A stretch of DNA of 64,000 nucleotides from Dickeya chrysanthemi NCPPB 402. GTDB taxonomy: Bacteria; Pseudomonadota; Gammaproteobacteria; Enterobacterales; Enterobacteriaceae. Numbering within the stretch: position 1 is the stretch's first letter; each line of letters starts with the position of its first letter. A program made the position numbers and the translations under genes. The stretch lies in NCBI RefSeq assembly GCF_000406105.1, contig NZ_CM001974.1, positions 3,164,056 through 3,228,055 of the forward strand, in the 5' to 3' direction. The notes under the pieces are model-generated. The model searched no databases, was not told the DNA's origin, and saw nothing but the letters and a program-made list of their open reading frames with translations. Below, one piece after another: positions 19,331 through 29,390 of this stretch.

Positions 19331-20773
19331 TTATTTCCTGCGGGACGCGCCCAGCCGCTCCAGTCGGCTGACCATTCCCGGTTCCCACTGCATCAGGCCC
19401 AGTCGCTCGCTTTCCTGCCACAGGTGCTGATAATGCTGTGCCGCCAGTGCTTTCATGCCTTCTTCCGCCAGTAAATCCGCCAATACCAGCTCGGCCAAAA
19501 AACGCTCGCGCGGTTCTTTCAACCGTCGAATACGTTCATCCAGCAGCGACAGCGCAGCGCTCAGCCCTTGCTCGGCGCAGCACGCCGCCGCCTCAGCCGC
19601 CAAATCATCCTGTCGCTGAATACCACCGCCACCACGCCCTGGCTGCGCGGATTGCAGCCACTGGACGCATTTGGCCGACAGAAACGCCGACCCATCGCTA
19701 AACGACAGCTCGCGTAATTCCGGCAGCCGGGCCAGAAACGCCGACAGTTCATCGGCGATGGCGCTGGCGACAGCGCCATGCCCCAGCCGGGTCGCTACCG
19801 TCGCTGACAGCATGTGGCCGTCAAACCAGTACGGTGCCAGCGTCAGGCTCTGTTCAATCTTGTTCCACAGCGCCAGATCCGCCTGTCCAAGCGCGCTGTG
19901 GTATTCATCCACCCGGTCAGGCGATACCGGCGCTAACTGGGTTTTATTACCTCTCGCCGCCATCGGTGGGGTGGTAATACCCGCCCAGATAGCATTGCGG
20001 CGCAGGCGATATCCCACCGGCGCTTCCGGCTGGCGTTCTACCAGCAACGTCGCTACGGTAAGTTGCGTCTGCTTCCAGCTACGATCGTCCGAACTGTTGA
20101 TATCGACCGTCGCGGCCGCGCTGGCGGCGGTCCCGGCGGCGCTGCCATTGCCGCCGCTAGCAGCAGCGTTGCCGGCCGTTCCGCCCTGCCCGCCAGACGC
20201 GGGTTCCGCCGCCTGATTGGCTTTCTCCTGCGCCTGATGACGTTGCCGGGCGCGGTGAAGCGCCGCGACCAGTTCGTCGGTCAGGTCCGCTTTGTCGGTA
20301 GCCAGCCCGCTCCAGCGCGACGCCAGCTGTTCCGCCAGTTGATGCAACTGATGCAGCTCCGCCCCGGAGGCATTCTCCGTCATGCGCGGCAGCACGCCCT
20401 CAAAACGGCGGATGATCTGCACCATCAGTTTCTGTTTTTGTACCGGACTGGCGGGAAACGCCGTCGTCCAGTAAGCCTCCAGCCAGCTGTCGAGCAGCAT
20501 GAGTGCGGTGGCGAACGGGGTGGCCTTGGCCGGGTGCTGCAGACAGCGCAGTAACTGCACCAGCACCCGCATGTCTTTGGTGCGGCTTTCCAGCAGCGTC
20601 AGGCACTGACCGGCGACCGCATTAAGGTCCACCTGGCTGTGCGCCAGCGACCCCAGCTTGACCAGTTCGGTTTCCACCTGCTCCCACAGCGGATCATCCG
20701 CCGCCACCGCCGCCCGCAACGCATCGTCGGGCAGGGTCGTCAACAGTCGCTTACACCAGGGGTGTGTATGCAT
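19331..20773 (-). CDS. tssA: T6SS baseplate/sheath cap protein TssA (VasJ)
   Basis: TssA starts tail assembly and stays with the growing end of the sheath. The product (about 480 residues) has the ImpA N-terminal domain over about 1-120 (PLWEQVETELVKLGSLAHSQ), a Gln/Ala/Gly-rich linker near 195-225, and a VasJ-type C-terminal domain over about 230-480. The frame extends to 20797; ATG 20773 has AGGAG 8 nt ahead, while ATG 20779 is an alternative two codons earlier. It sits 11 nt after vasI in the operon. Confidence 0.9.
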   Translation of the reverse strand: MHTHPWCKRLLTTLPDDALRAAVAADDPLWEQVETELVKLGSLAHSQVDLNAVAGQCLTLLESRTKDMRVLVQLLRCLQHPAKATPFATALMLLDSWLEAYWTTAFPASPVQKQKLMVQIIRRFEGVLPRMTENASGAELHQLHQLAEQLASRWSGLATDKADLTDELVAALHRARQRHQAQEKANQAAEPASGGQGGTAGNAAASGGNGSAAGTAASAAATVDINSSDDRSWKQTQLTVATLLVERQPEAPVGYRLRRNAIWAGITTPPMAARGNKTQLAPVSPDRVDEYHSALGQADLALWNKIEQSLTLAPYWFDGHMLSATVATRLGHGAVASAIADELSAFLARLPELRELSFSDGSAFLSAKCVQWLQSAQPGRGGGGIQRQDDLAAEAAACCAEQGLSAALSLLDERIRRLKEPRERFLAELVLADLLAEEGMKALAAQHYQHLWQESERLGLMQWEPGMVSRLERLGASRRK

Positions 20774-20784
20774 ACTCATCGCTC

Positions 20785-21348
20785 CTACCAGCGGCACTGC
20801 TGACGCAACGGCGCCAGCGCCTCGCCCAGCCCGGTGAGATCGATGCGCAACACGTGATCCTGCTCGCCATTCAGCACCAGCTCATGGTGGCCGACCCAGC
20901 GCTTGAGCGCGTCGATAGCGGGCAGGCCGCGGCCAAACTCCAGCAAGGTGCCGCGGTTACGCACAAACCAGTTATCCGGCGCGCTGGCGCCGTCAAGCTG
21001 GGAGGTGATGTTGTCGCCCGGCCACGGCTGGCTGAGCGTCAGCCGCAGATGGGTAATGCTGCTGGCGCAGCTGATCACCAGCGTGTTGCCGTCCGCCAGC
21101 GTCCTGGTCAGGGTGATATCGCCATTAGCCGCCTCGCGGTTGAGACGAAACGCGTTCTCCCCCGCGCCGCTTTTATTTGTCTCGGGCGGCAAGGCGCTCG
21201 CGCGTTCCGTCTCGCGCCCGAGCGCGTCGTAACAGGCCAGGCGCACCTGCGGCGACGTCTCATTGCGGCACTGTTCCCACAGTGATTGCCAGACCGGGTC
21301 GGGCGAACCGACTGCCGCCATCAGCAGCGGCACCATCGTCAGCATCAT
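20785..21348 (-). CDS. vasI: T6SS-associated periplasmic protein VasI (TagO type)
   Basis: This is a 187-residue exported protein of the VasI family found in Vibrio-type T6SS clusters. It has a short hydrophobic N-terminus (MLTMVPLLMAAVG), then the family pattern DPVWQSLWEQCRNE and RLACYDALGRE with two cysteines. The molecular role is unsettled. The start is set by a GGAGGTG ribosome site, and the ATG overlaps the vasH stop (TGATG). Confidence 0.82.
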   Translation of the reverse strand: MMLTMVPLLMAAVGSPDPVWQSLWEQCRNETSPQVRLACYDALGRETERASALPPETNKSGAGENAFRLNREAANGDITLTRTLADGNTLVISCASSITHLRLTLSQPWPGDNITSQLDGASAPDNWFVRNRGTLLEFGRGLPAIDALKRWVGHHELVLNGEQDHVLRIDLTGLGEALAPLRQQCRW

Positions 21349-22886
21349 CAGTTCACCTCCAGTTTCTGGCACTTGTGATCCAGGGTTCGTTTAGGAATAT
21401 TCAGGCTTTCCGCTACCAGTAACCGGTTACCCTGAAACTGCTGCAGACGCGCCGCAATCACCGCGGCTTCATACTGCTGGGTGGCAATGCGCAGATCCTG
21501 AATATGGTGGAACGCGTCGCTATCGGCGGCAGTTCCCTCACAGACCCGTTCATGCAATTCCGGCGGCAACGACTCCAGACGAATCGGCTCGCCTGCCGGC
21601 GTTTGCGCGCACGCCACTTCCAGCAAGTTCTTCAGCTCACGCACATTACCGGGGAAGTCATACCCCACCAGTTGCCTGAGAAACGTGCGGTGCAACGGCC
21701 CCAGCGGTTTCTGCTGTTGCTGGGCGAATTGCACGATAAAGTGCTCGCAAAGCAGGCTGATGTCGTCCGGGCGATCGCGCAGCGGCGCTACCTGCACCAG
21801 ACACTGGCACAGACGGTGATAGAGATCCTGACGGAACTGGCCTTCCGCCACCCGCTGTTCCAGCGGTTGATGCGTGGCGGCGATCAACCGGAAATCAGAA
21901 TGACTCTCTTGACCGGCGCCCAACGGGCGAAAGCTGTGCGTTTCCAACACCCGCAGCAGTTTCGCCTGCATCAACGGCGGCATGTCGCCCACTTCATCTA
22001 AAAACAGCGTGCCGCCGTTGGCCTGCGCCACCAGCCCGACCTTATTGCTCTGCGCACCGGAAAACGCGCCTTTCTCATAGCCGAACAGCTCGCTTTCAAT
22101 CAGATTTTCCGGAATGGCGGCGCAGTTAATGGCGATGAACGGCCGGTCGGCGCGTTCGGAGCACTGGTGCAACAGCCGGGCCACCACCTCTTTGCCCACA
22201 CCGGTTTCACCGTGGATCAGCACCGCCAGACGATGGCCGGCCGCCTGGCAAATCTGCTGCTGTAGCTGCCGCGCCGCGACAGACTGCCCGATCAACCCTT
22301 CGGCCACCCGTTTTTCCCGTCCCTGCCGCAGCGCGCCTTCGTCTTTCATCTGGCGCAACGAATCGCGCAGCGCGGTCTGCTCGCGTTGGCTGCGCCCCAG
22401 CTCGCGGATCAACGCCAGCTGGCTGCAAAATATCTGCGCCAGTTGCGCGCAGTCGCCATGCCGCCCGAGCGCCTGTAATCGTTCCGGCGTATCCAACAAC
22501 GCCAATACCGCCAGCGGTCGGCCGCTGTCCGCCTGCAACGGCATAGCGAACAAGCCGCAAGCCGTGCCGGCATCGGCCAGCAACTGACGAAAACCCTCGT
22601 GTTCAATACGGGCGCCGCCGTACAGCGATGTCCAACTGCGAACCTGATTTTTAAGCAACACATAGGCCAGCGGATGACTGAAATCATCCACGCTGAGCGA
22701 CAGCGACAGCGGCGTGCGATGCACCCAACCGCTGCACATCAACTGACGCCCGCTGACATCTACCATACCCAGCAGCGCCCCCTGCGGCTGCCATGCAGTA
22801 CGCAGCGTGCCGAGCAGCCAGTCACACAGGCCGGCTTCATCCCGGTGCCGGGTCAGCGAGAGCGCCAGGTCGAGGGCAGATTGCAT
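21348..22886 (-). CDS. vasH: Sigma-54-dependent T6SS activator VasH
   Basis: VasH is a bacterial enhancer-binding protein that opens sigma-54 promoters of hcp and other T6SS genes. The 512-residue product has an N-terminal GAF-like regulatory domain (about 1-170), an AAA+ domain with Walker A GETGVGKE near residue 230, the sigma-54 contact loop as GAFSGA (a common variant of GAFTGA) and Walker B GGTLFLDEVGD, and a C-terminal Fis-type helix-turn-helix. There is no response-regulator receiver domain. It lies between clpV and vasI. Its probable target sites are the inverted repeats upstream of hcp. Confidence 0.93.
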   Translation of the reverse strand: MQSALDLALSLTRHRDEAGLCDWLLGTLRTAWQPQGALLGMVDVSGRQLMCSGWVHRTPLSLSLSVDDFSHPLAYVLLKNQVRSWTSLYGGARIEHEGFRQLLADAGTACGLFAMPLQADSGRPLAVLALLDTPERLQALGRHGDCAQLAQIFCSQLALIRELGRSQREQTALRDSLRQMKDEGALRQGREKRVAEGLIGQSVAARQLQQQICQAAGHRLAVLIHGETGVGKEVVARLLHQCSERADRPFIAINCAAIPENLIESELFGYEKGAFSGAQSNKVGLVAQANGGTLFLDEVGDMPPLMQAKLLRVLETHSFRPLGAGQESHSDFRLIAATHQPLEQRVAEGQFRQDLYHRLCQCLVQVAPLRDRPDDISLLCEHFIVQFAQQQQKPLGPLHRTFLRQLVGYDFPGNVRELKNLLEVACAQTPAGEPIRLESLPPELHERVCEGTAADSDAFHHIQDLRIATQQYEAAVIAARLQQFQGNRLLVAESLNIPKRTLDHKCQKLEVN

Positions 22887-22888
22887 GC

Positions 22889-25489
22889 TCAGCCCTCCAC
22901 CTCGGACCGGAACTGGCCGTCTTCCACCCGGAAATGAATACGGCTGACCGGCTGGCCGGCCGACAGGCGTTGCAGCAACTGCAACGACACCGGCGGCAAC
23001 AGCGCGCCGTCGATCACCGACTCCAACATGCGCGCGCCGTTCTCGCTGCGGTTGGCCAAACGCAGAATTTCTTCCGGCACCGCATCGTCGATGACCACTT
23101 CGGCACCAAAGCGCTGTTGCAGCAACGTCACCAGACGGGACAGCTTGCCCTGTACGATCTCGACCAGCGTGTCGTGATCCAGCGGCAGGTAGGGGATCAC
23201 TTCCATGCGCGCCAGCAACGCCGGTTTGAAGAACGCCGCCAGTTCCGGGTAGAGCGCATCCAGCAGTTCGCTTTGCCGCTCCGCAAAATTGACAATCGTC
23301 TGGAACCCGAGGTTGGAGGTCAGGAAGAACACCACGTTACGACAGTCGATCAGCCGCCCTTCGCCATCGGCCAGTTCACCTTTATCAAACGCCTGATAGA
23401 ACAGGTTGAGGACATCCGGGTGGGCTTTTTCCACTTCATCCAGCAGCACCACCGAATAGGGTTTCTGGCGAATCGCTTCGGTCAGCACCCCGCCTTCGCC
23501 AAAGCCTACATACCCCGGCGGCGAGCCGATCAGGCGGGAAACCGTGTGCTTCTCCTGGTATTCGGACATATTGATGGTGGTGAGATAATGACGGCCGCCG
23601 AACATCAGATCGGCAATCTGCACCACGGTTTCGGTTTTACCGACCCCACTCGGCCCCACCAGCAAAAAGGCCCCCAGCGGTCGGCCGGGACGGCGCAGGT
23701 CGGCGCGGGCGGTCAGCAGGTGCTTGTGCAACTGGGCGATCGCCAGTTGCTGCCCTTTGATGCTGTCGCCGAGGTAATCCGGCAGGCGGGTCACCACGTC
23801 CAGCTCGCCCTGGGAAATGCGGTTTAGCGGCACACCGGTCCACTCCGCAATCACCGAGGCAATCTGGGTTTTATCCACATGCGGTGACACCAGCACTGAC
23901 GGCTGTTGCAGTTCCGCCAACGCCCGTTCGCTGTCGGCCAGATCGGCGGCCGCGGCGGCGGCATCGAAATCTTCCGCCGGTTCATCGGCCAGCAGCGCCG
24001 TGCGCAGCGTGACGATCTGTTGCACCAGCGTTTTTTGCCGCTGCCAGTCAGCTTCCAGTTGCGCCAGCGTCGCGGCGTCGGTTTCGCGGGCGTCACGCAG
24101 CGTCGCCAGCCGCTCCGCGGTATCACCCAACCCAATGCGGCCCTGACGTTCCAACTGGGCGATTTCCAGCGCCTGCTGATGCAGGCGGGTTTGTAACTGG
24201 CTGACCGCGCGCGGCGGCGTGGTCAGATTGATGGCGACACGCGCACAGGCGGTGTCCAGCACGTCGATAGCTTTATCCGGCAACTGGCGGCCGGAGATAT
24301 AACGGGCAGACAGATTGGCCGCCGCCTGCAACGCCTCTTCGTCGATCAACACGCCATGCGACTGTTCGTAAATGCTGCGCAGCCCACGCAGAATCACCGT
24401 CGCTTCCTCGACGTTCGGTTCGCCGACTTTCACCAGTTGGAAACGGCGCGACAGCGCGGCGTCTTTTTCCACGTATTTTTTGTACTCGCTCCAGGTGGTG
24501 GCGGCGATAGTGCGCAGCTCGCCACGCGCCAGCGCCGGTTTCAGCAGGTTGGACACATCCAGCCCGCCGGCCTGATTACCGGCGCCAATCAGTGTGTGCG
24601 CCTCGTCGATGAACAGCACAATCGGCTTCGGTGCCGCTTTGACTTCCTGCATCACGCCCTTGAAACGCTTTTCGAACTCACCTTTCACCGACGCGCCGGC
24701 CTGCATCGCGCCCAAATCCAGCGTCAGCAGTTCCACGTCGCGCAGCCGCTCCGGCACCAGACCCGCGACGATGCGCAGCGCCAGTCCTTCAATCAGCGCG
24801 CTTTTCCCCACCCCGGCTTCGCCGACCACGATCGGGTTGTTTTTACGACGGCGCGAGAGGATATCGATCATCAGGTCGATTTCGTGATCACGGCACAACA
24901 CCGGGTCCAGCTTGCCCTGTCGGGCCGATTCGGTAACATTCTGGGTATAGCGGGAGAGCTGGGTGGTCGCACTCGCAGCTTGCTCCGACGTCACGCCGGC
25001 GGCAGTCACCACCTCGGTTTCCGCCGAGTCTTTCACCCACTCGTCAAACTGCTGGCGCAGCAGCTCGCGGTTAATTTGCGCCAGTTGGCGGGTTACCGTG
25101 GCCGACAGATAACGCGTCGGCGTCATCAGCAACACCAGCAGCAGCACGCCGCTGCGCAGACGGGCGTGTTGAAGCTCGGCCGAGGCCAGCAGCCAGCTGT
25201 CCTGTAACCACTCCACCAGCAACGGCGAAAACGAGGGATAGCCTGACTCAAAGCCTTTATCCGCCGCATTGGGCTGCAACAGGGCCGCCAGTTCGTCGGC
25301 CTCTACCCCGGCGCGTTTGAGGATCAAGCGCACGTCGCACAACGGCGTTTCCAGCATTTTCAGCAACAGGTGCTCAATGCGGATCTCCGCGCCCTGATGC
25401 TGAATACACAGCGCCGCCGCTTCTTCCATCATGTGGCGGCACAGCGGGTTGAGTCGCTCAACCAGGATCGGCAGTTCGATTCGAATCAC
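22889..25489 (-). CDS. clpV: T6SS sheath-recycling ATPase ClpV (TssH)
   Basis: ClpV is a hexameric AAA+ unfoldase that disassembles contracted TssB/TssC sheath. The 866-residue product has an N-terminal Clp repeat domain (about 1-150), a first ATPase domain with Walker [11 protein letters not shown] near residue 220, a middle region of helical coiled type and a second ATPase domain with [10 protein letters not shown] near 620. The arginine-rich GYVGFGEGG loop is present. The start is GTG at 25489 with AGGAG nine bases upstream. It is 15 nt downstream of tssL. Confidence 0.95.
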   Translation of the reverse strand: MIRIELPILVERLNPLCRHMMEEAAALCIQHQGAEIRIEHLLLKMLETPLCDVRLILKRAGVEADELAALLQPNAADKGFESGYPSFSPLLVEWLQDSWLLASAELQHARLRSGVLLLVLLMTPTRYLSATVTRQLAQINRELLRQQFDEWVKDSAETEVVTAAGVTSEQAASATTQLSRYTQNVTESARQGKLDPVLCRDHEIDLMIDILSRRRKNNPIVVGEAGVGKSALIEGLALRIVAGLVPERLRDVELLTLDLGAMQAGASVKGEFEKRFKGVMQEVKAAPKPIVLFIDEAHTLIGAGNQAGGLDVSNLLKPALARGELRTIAATTWSEYKKYVEKDAALSRRFQLVKVGEPNVEEATVILRGLRSIYEQSHGVLIDEEALQAAANLSARYISGRQLPDKAIDVLDTACARVAINLTTPPRAVSQLQTRLHQQALEIAQLERQGRIGLGDTAERLATLRDARETDAATLAQLEADWQRQKTLVQQIVTLRTALLADEPAEDFDAAAAAADLADSERALAELQQPSVLVSPHVDKTQIASVIAEWTGVPLNRISQGELDVVTRLPDYLGDSIKGQQLAIAQLHKHLLTARADLRRPGRPLGAFLLVGPSGVGKTETVVQIADLMFGGRHYLTTINMSEYQEKHTVSRLIGSPPGYVGFGEGGVLTEAIRQKPYSVVLLDEVEKAHPDVLNLFYQAFDKGELADGEGRLIDCRNVVFFLTSNLGFQTIVNFAERQSELLDALYPELAAFFKPALLARMEVIPYLPLDHDTLVEIVQGKLSRLVTLLQQRFGAEVVIDDAVPEEILRLANRSENGARMLESVIDGALLPPVSLQLLQRLSAGQPVSRIHFRVEDGQFRSEVEG

Positions 25490-25504
25490 GAGAATACGCT
25501 CCTG

Positions 25505-26281
25505 TTATTGTAATAATTCGCCCAGTTGACGCAGCACGTCCTGGGTCTGGTTGGTTAGCTGGTAGTGATACAGGCCAAACGCCACCGCCATCACCACGCA
25601 CAGGCTGAGAAACAAGGCGCGCAGCGAAATCTGTTTACGCAGGTGGTAGCGGGAAGACTGCTGCCCCAGATTGAGGTGGAACACCGTCGGCGGATGTTCC
25701 GGCTCCGGGCGCAGGGTGTCGTGCAGGCGGCGCACCACCCGATCCAGTTCTTCGCGCCCTTGCGTCATCACCCGGTAGCGCCCTTCGAAACCGAGGCACA
25801 AGCACAGGTAGATAAATTCCAGAATGTCGCGATAGCGCACCGGGTCATCCAGCAGTTTTTCCAGCAGCACGAATACCTTCTCGCCACCCCAGGTTTCATT
25901 GTGAAAACGGGTGAGCAGCGAATGGGCCGACCACACGCTCTGGCCGCCCCACTCCCGCCCCATCACCGCTTCGTCAATGAAGGTGCACAGGATGTAGCGG
26001 AACGACAGGATCACGCCGTTTTCGTAGCCGTGGGAATGCAGTTCCTGCTCGATGGCCTGAATTTCGGACTGCACGCGCTGATACAACTCCGCCACACCGC
26101 CGTATTCAGACAGCTGGCGCACCCGCTCCACCATGCCCAGCAGCGGGGTAACGGCGTCGATCATCGGGTTGATGCTCTGCCCGCGCAGGCGGAACCAGTA
26201 ATCGGAATCCATATCCAGTTGTCGGGCGTTGTCATACAACAGGTCGCCTAACTGGTCATTTTTAATGATGTCGGTACTCAC
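25505..26281 (-). CDS. tssL: T6SS inner-membrane protein TssL (DotU)
   Basis: TssL is the small inner-membrane subunit that links TssM to the baseplate. The 258-residue protein has the DotU fold in its cytoplasmic part (YILCTFIDEAVMGREWGG is the typical segment) and one C-terminal membrane helix (about residues 220-240). It lacks an OmpA-like peptidoglycan-binding extension, so anchoring to the cell wall must come from another protein. It starts at GTG with a GGAGGAAC ribosome site and lies 16 nt after tssK. Confidence 0.95.
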   Translation of the reverse strand: MSTDIIKNDQLGDLLYDNARQLDMDSDYWFRLRGQSINPMIDAVTPLLGMVERVRQLSEYGGVAELYQRVQSEIQAIEQELHSHGYENGVILSFRYILCTFIDEAVMGREWGGQSVWSAHSLLTRFHNETWGGEKVFVLLEKLLDDPVRYRDILEFIYLCLCLGFEGRYRVMTQGREELDRVVRRLHDTLRPEPEHPPTVFHLNLGQQSSRYHLRKQISLRALFLSLCVVMAVAFGLYHYQLTNQTQDVLRQLGELLQ

Positions 26282-26297
26282 AGGTTCCTCCTGTTAA

Positions 26298-27635
26298 CTA
26301 CTGGCCGCGGATGGCCCACAGTTGCATGTCCAGTTCCGGGAACTCGCCGGCAATGTGGAACGCCAGCGTGTTGCTGGTGACCAGCGATTTCCAGGCCGGG
26401 CTTTGCCTGTCCAACTGGAAGTAGCTGTAGCCGGCGTGATACGGCAGCTGGCGCGGTGCCACCGGCAGCGGCAGCAGCGGCACGCCGGGCAGTTGCAGGC
26501 TGATGAGTTCGCGGATCTTGTCGCTGGAGGCGATCTTGGTTTGTTGCAGCAGTTGCTTGCGCAAATGCTCCTGCGGCATGCGGGCGCGCACCGCCAGCAC
26601 AAATTCGGCGCTGCTCATCAGTTCGGCGTCGCCCACCAGCGCCACCCGCACGCCGTAAGGCTGCGCCTTCATCTGAATCGACACCGCGCGCGGCGACAGC
26701 ACGGTGCTCAGCGCCTGACGCAGCGCCATCATCAGCGGCTCGAAGCTGGATTGCTGGTGTTCATGGCGATAAGCCGGAAACTCCGGCGGCAGACGCGACT
26801 CGTCGGTAAAGGTCATCAGTTCGCCGCACAGTTGCACCAGCGCTTCGTGCAGCCGCTCCGGGTGCAGCGTACCGAGACGCGCCAGATGCGACAGCTGCGG
26901 CTGAGCGCGGTTCAGCAGTTGCAGCATCATGAATTCCGCCACGTCCGCCACCCCTTGCTGACCGGGCGCGGCGATGCGCTGGGCCAGACTGCGGGCACGT
27001 TCCGCCACCAAACCGGCGGATTCGCCCAAAAAGCGTTTCAGGCTCGGAATCGCTGTAACGCTGATGCTGCACGGCATAAAGTTAGGGTCCAGCACCAGCC
27101 CGCCGTCCGGCCGTTTGTCGAGGATGTTGGCGATCGCCAGCGACGCATAAGCGCTGCGATCATCGCGTTCCAGCATCAGCCGCAGGCTGACCTTGCCCAC
27201 TTCCATCGACACCACGTCGCCGCCTTCGCTGTGCAAATCGCGCACATCGTGACGATGCGATTGCAGGCGGGTGGCGATACCGGCCCCGGCCTGCCCGACT
27301 TCGCTGACGCCGTTCACCGCCAGCGGCAGCGCCAGATACACCTTCTGGTTAGCCAGCGCCACATCGGTGATTTCCAGCGGTTGCGGCAGCGCGTCATCCC
27401 CCGGAATGTTGAAGACCGTGCCGTCCGGCATCACCCCGGTGGCGTTCACCAGTGCGATACGCCCAAAGTTGAGGTATTCCTCGTTGATCGCCAGCGATTG
27501 CAGGCCGTAGAAATAGTCGCTAAGCGCGCTAAGACGGGCATGCAGCGCGTAGTCCGTGTGTCTTTGCTGTTGCTGGAAATGCTGCGGCTTGATGAACAGC
27601 CCTTCCCGCCAAATAATCCGATTTCGGCTCGACAT
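26298..27635 (-). CDS. tssK: T6SS baseplate protein TssK
   Basis: TssK is the trimeric adaptor between the phage-like baseplate wedge (TssEFG) and the TssJLM membrane complex. The 445-residue product begins with the family start RIIWREGLFIKPQHFQQQ and keeps the usual length with no breaks. The gene lies 2 nt after tssJ and 16 nt before tssL, in the standard J-K-L order. Confidence 0.95.
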   Translation of the reverse strand: MSSRNRIIWREGLFIKPQHFQQQQRHTDYALHARLSALSDYFYGLQSLAINEEYLNFGRIALVNATGVMPDGTVFNIPGDDALPQPLEITDVALANQKVYLALPLAVNGVSEVGQAGAGIATRLQSHRHDVRDLHSEGGDVVSMEVGKVSLRLMLERDDRSAYASLAIANILDKRPDGGLVLDPNFMPCSISVTAIPSLKRFLGESAGLVAERARSLAQRIAAPGQQGVADVAEFMMLQLLNRAQPQLSHLARLGTLHPERLHEALVQLCGELMTFTDESRLPPEFPAYRHEHQQSSFEPLMMALRQALSTVLSPRAVSIQMKAQPYGVRVALVGDAELMSSAEFVLAVRARMPQEHLRKQLLQQTKIASSDKIRELISLQLPGVPLLPLPVAPRQLPYHAGYSYFQLDRQSPAWKSLVTSNTLAFHIAGEFPELDMQLWAIRGQ

Positions 27636-27637
27636 AG

Positions 27638-28174
27638 TTATTCTTCTTCTTGATCTTTCTTGATTTCGACTTCTTCACGGCGCAGATGCACCAGAAGCTG
27701 ATAAGTGCGGCCGGTGTTTTTCAGTTTGATAACCTTGCGCCACTCGGCGCTGTCCGGGTCGGCGTATTTGGCAATCACCCCGATGTAATGCACTTTCTCG
27801 TCCAGCTTGACCGGCGGCAGGTATTTGAACTGCCCCGGCAGCAGCGTGTAGTCCTGATGGCTGAGGTAATTCTTGGCCAGCGCCTTTTCGATATCGCCGG
27901 TCACCTGGTCATAGTCGGTCGCCAGCAGGCGGGAGTCTTCTGCCAGCATCACCACCTGAAACTCGATGGGTGCCGCATCACCACTTTCGCTGGGGTTAAC
28001 ATCCGGCTCGGCCAGCAGGCTAAAGCCGACGGTCGAAGGCTGGTTATCATTGCTGCCAATCTGAATATCCGGATTGGCCGCCACCTTCGCCATCTTGCCG
28101 AGCGTGGAACAGCCGGGAAGCAGCAGCATCAAGGCGCATAACCACCCGATTCGCAGCATTAAGGCCCGCAGCAT
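27638..28174 (-). CDS. tssJ: T6SS outer-membrane lipoprotein TssJ
   Basis: TssJ is the outer-membrane lipoprotein that binds the periplasmic end of TssM. The 178-residue precursor has a lipobox LLPGC with the lipidated cysteine at about residue 22, then a transthyretin-like beta domain. The C-terminus is unusually charged (EEVEIKKDQEEE). Its ATG overlaps the tagH stop codon (TAATG), so the two are coupled. Confidence 0.93.
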   Translation of the reverse strand: MLRALMLRIGWLCALMLLLPGCSTLGKMAKVAANPDIQIGSNDNQPSTVGFSLLAEPDVNPSESGDAAPIEFQVVMLAEDSRLLATDYDQVTGDIEKALAKNYLSHQDYTLLPGQFKYLPPVKLDEKVHYIGVIAKYADPDSAEWRKVIKLKNTGRTYQLLVHLRREEVEIKKDQEEE

Positions 28175-29388
28175 TATTTCTGCTCCTGTTGCTGGCGAAC
28201 CGCGCGGTCATACGCCTGCGCATACACCTGATGGAACAGTTTCTGGAACCCTTGCTGACGCGGTGAGGTCAGTTCGCGGTAATAGTGCTGATACATCTGC
28301 CACGCCCAGCCGTCATCCAGCGCCTGACGCTCGCCGCTACGGCGATAATGCTCGAAACGCCCCAGCAACGCCGCCGGTGAAAACGCCTGTAAAATGCTCT
28401 CCAGCGCCACGGCGATCGCCTGCTGGTTGGCCCGGTGATGCGCCTGCATATTACTCAGCACCTCGCTGATGGCGGCCGGTGCCGACAGGTGCACCGGGCT
28501 TTTATCGTCGGCGAACAGCAGCGACAACGTATCGGTGTAATCCAGCCCCAGCCGCAGCGGGTTATCTTCGATCGGCCGCAAATGGGTATCCGCCAGCGCG
28601 GCCTGATCGGCCTGCAACGTCAGCAAGCCTTCCACCATCGCTTTGAGGCTTTTGCCCATCTCTTCGAGCATCTCGCGCAGTTGTTGCTCATCGCCGATAT
28701 TGAGCGATACGCCCAGCCCGCGCAACAGCGGCGCCAGCGTCACCGCATCCACCCGTCCGCCCAGACCGGTGCTGGCGTGTGGGTTATCAATGGTCGGTAA
28801 TTCCACAAATTTCTGATCCATGGTGTCCTCAACGGCAGAAAAAGAAGAAAGCGAGGTCGGCAGTTCATCACCGCGCTCAGCCTCCGTTGCCAGCGGCGAG
28901 CGGCTCTGTTCCTGCTGCAGCGCCCACAACGGGTCATTAAATCGGTCTATCGCCGTGTCATCGGCGGGCGCACTGCGTCGTTCTTCGCCAAGCCACCCTT
29001 CCAGCACGTCGCCGGGGCGTTGCCCCAGCACCTGATCGATATCCTGCTCGCGCGCCGGATCCTCGAGGTAGACCCCCAGCCGGAATGGGCCAATCACCAG
29101 TTCGTCACCCTGCGCCAGACGCACCCGGCGATCACGACCGATGGGCGACAACGCGCCGTTGATGAAGGTCTGGCCGCTCAGGTCGCAGACGCAGAAATAG
29201 CCGTCCTGTAATTCGATACGTGCATGCTCCGGCAAAACCGCGCCGAGCCGGTCACGCAACTGCCATTGATCTTTTTCCGATGCGCCCAGCGTGCCGCCGC
29301 GGTGATCAAACCGGTGCTGCACCTGCGAGTTGATATCCAGTTGTTCGCTGTTGAGCACCACCAGAGTGAGTGGGTTGTTTTCGTTCAC
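28174..29388 (-). CDS. tagH: T6SS FHA-domain protein TagH (Fha/ImpI)
   Basis: This is a 404-residue protein with an N-terminal forkhead-associated domain (about residues 1-105; RIELQDGYFCVCDLSGQTFING is its core) and a C-terminal ImpI/VasC-type domain of about 200 residues joined by an acidic linker. FHA domains bind phosphothreonine. No PpkA kinase or PppA phosphatase gene is present in this cluster, so phosphorylation control would need a partner elsewhere. The start is taken as GTG 29388, with GGAG six bases upstream, two bases after the tssG stop. Confidence 0.9.
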   Translation of the reverse strand: MNENNPLTLVVLNSEQLDINSQVQHRFDHRGGTLGASEKDQWQLRDRLGAVLPEHARIELQDGYFCVCDLSGQTFINGALSPIGRDRRVRLAQGDELVIGPFRLGVYLEDPAREQDIDQVLGQRPGDVLEGWLGEERRSAPADDTAIDRFNDPLWALQQEQSRSPLATEAERGDELPTSLSSFSAVEDTMDQKFVELPTIDNPHASTGLGGRVDAVTLAPLLRGLGVSLNIGDEQQLREMLEEMGKSLKAMVEGLLTLQADQAALADTHLRPIEDNPLRLGLDYTDTLSLLFADDKSPVHLSAPAAISEVLSNMQAHHRANQQAIAVALESILQAFSPAALLGRFEHYRRSGERQALDDGWAWQMYQHYYRELTSPRQQGFQKLFHQVYAQAYDRAVRQQQEQK

Positions 29389-29390
29389 AA

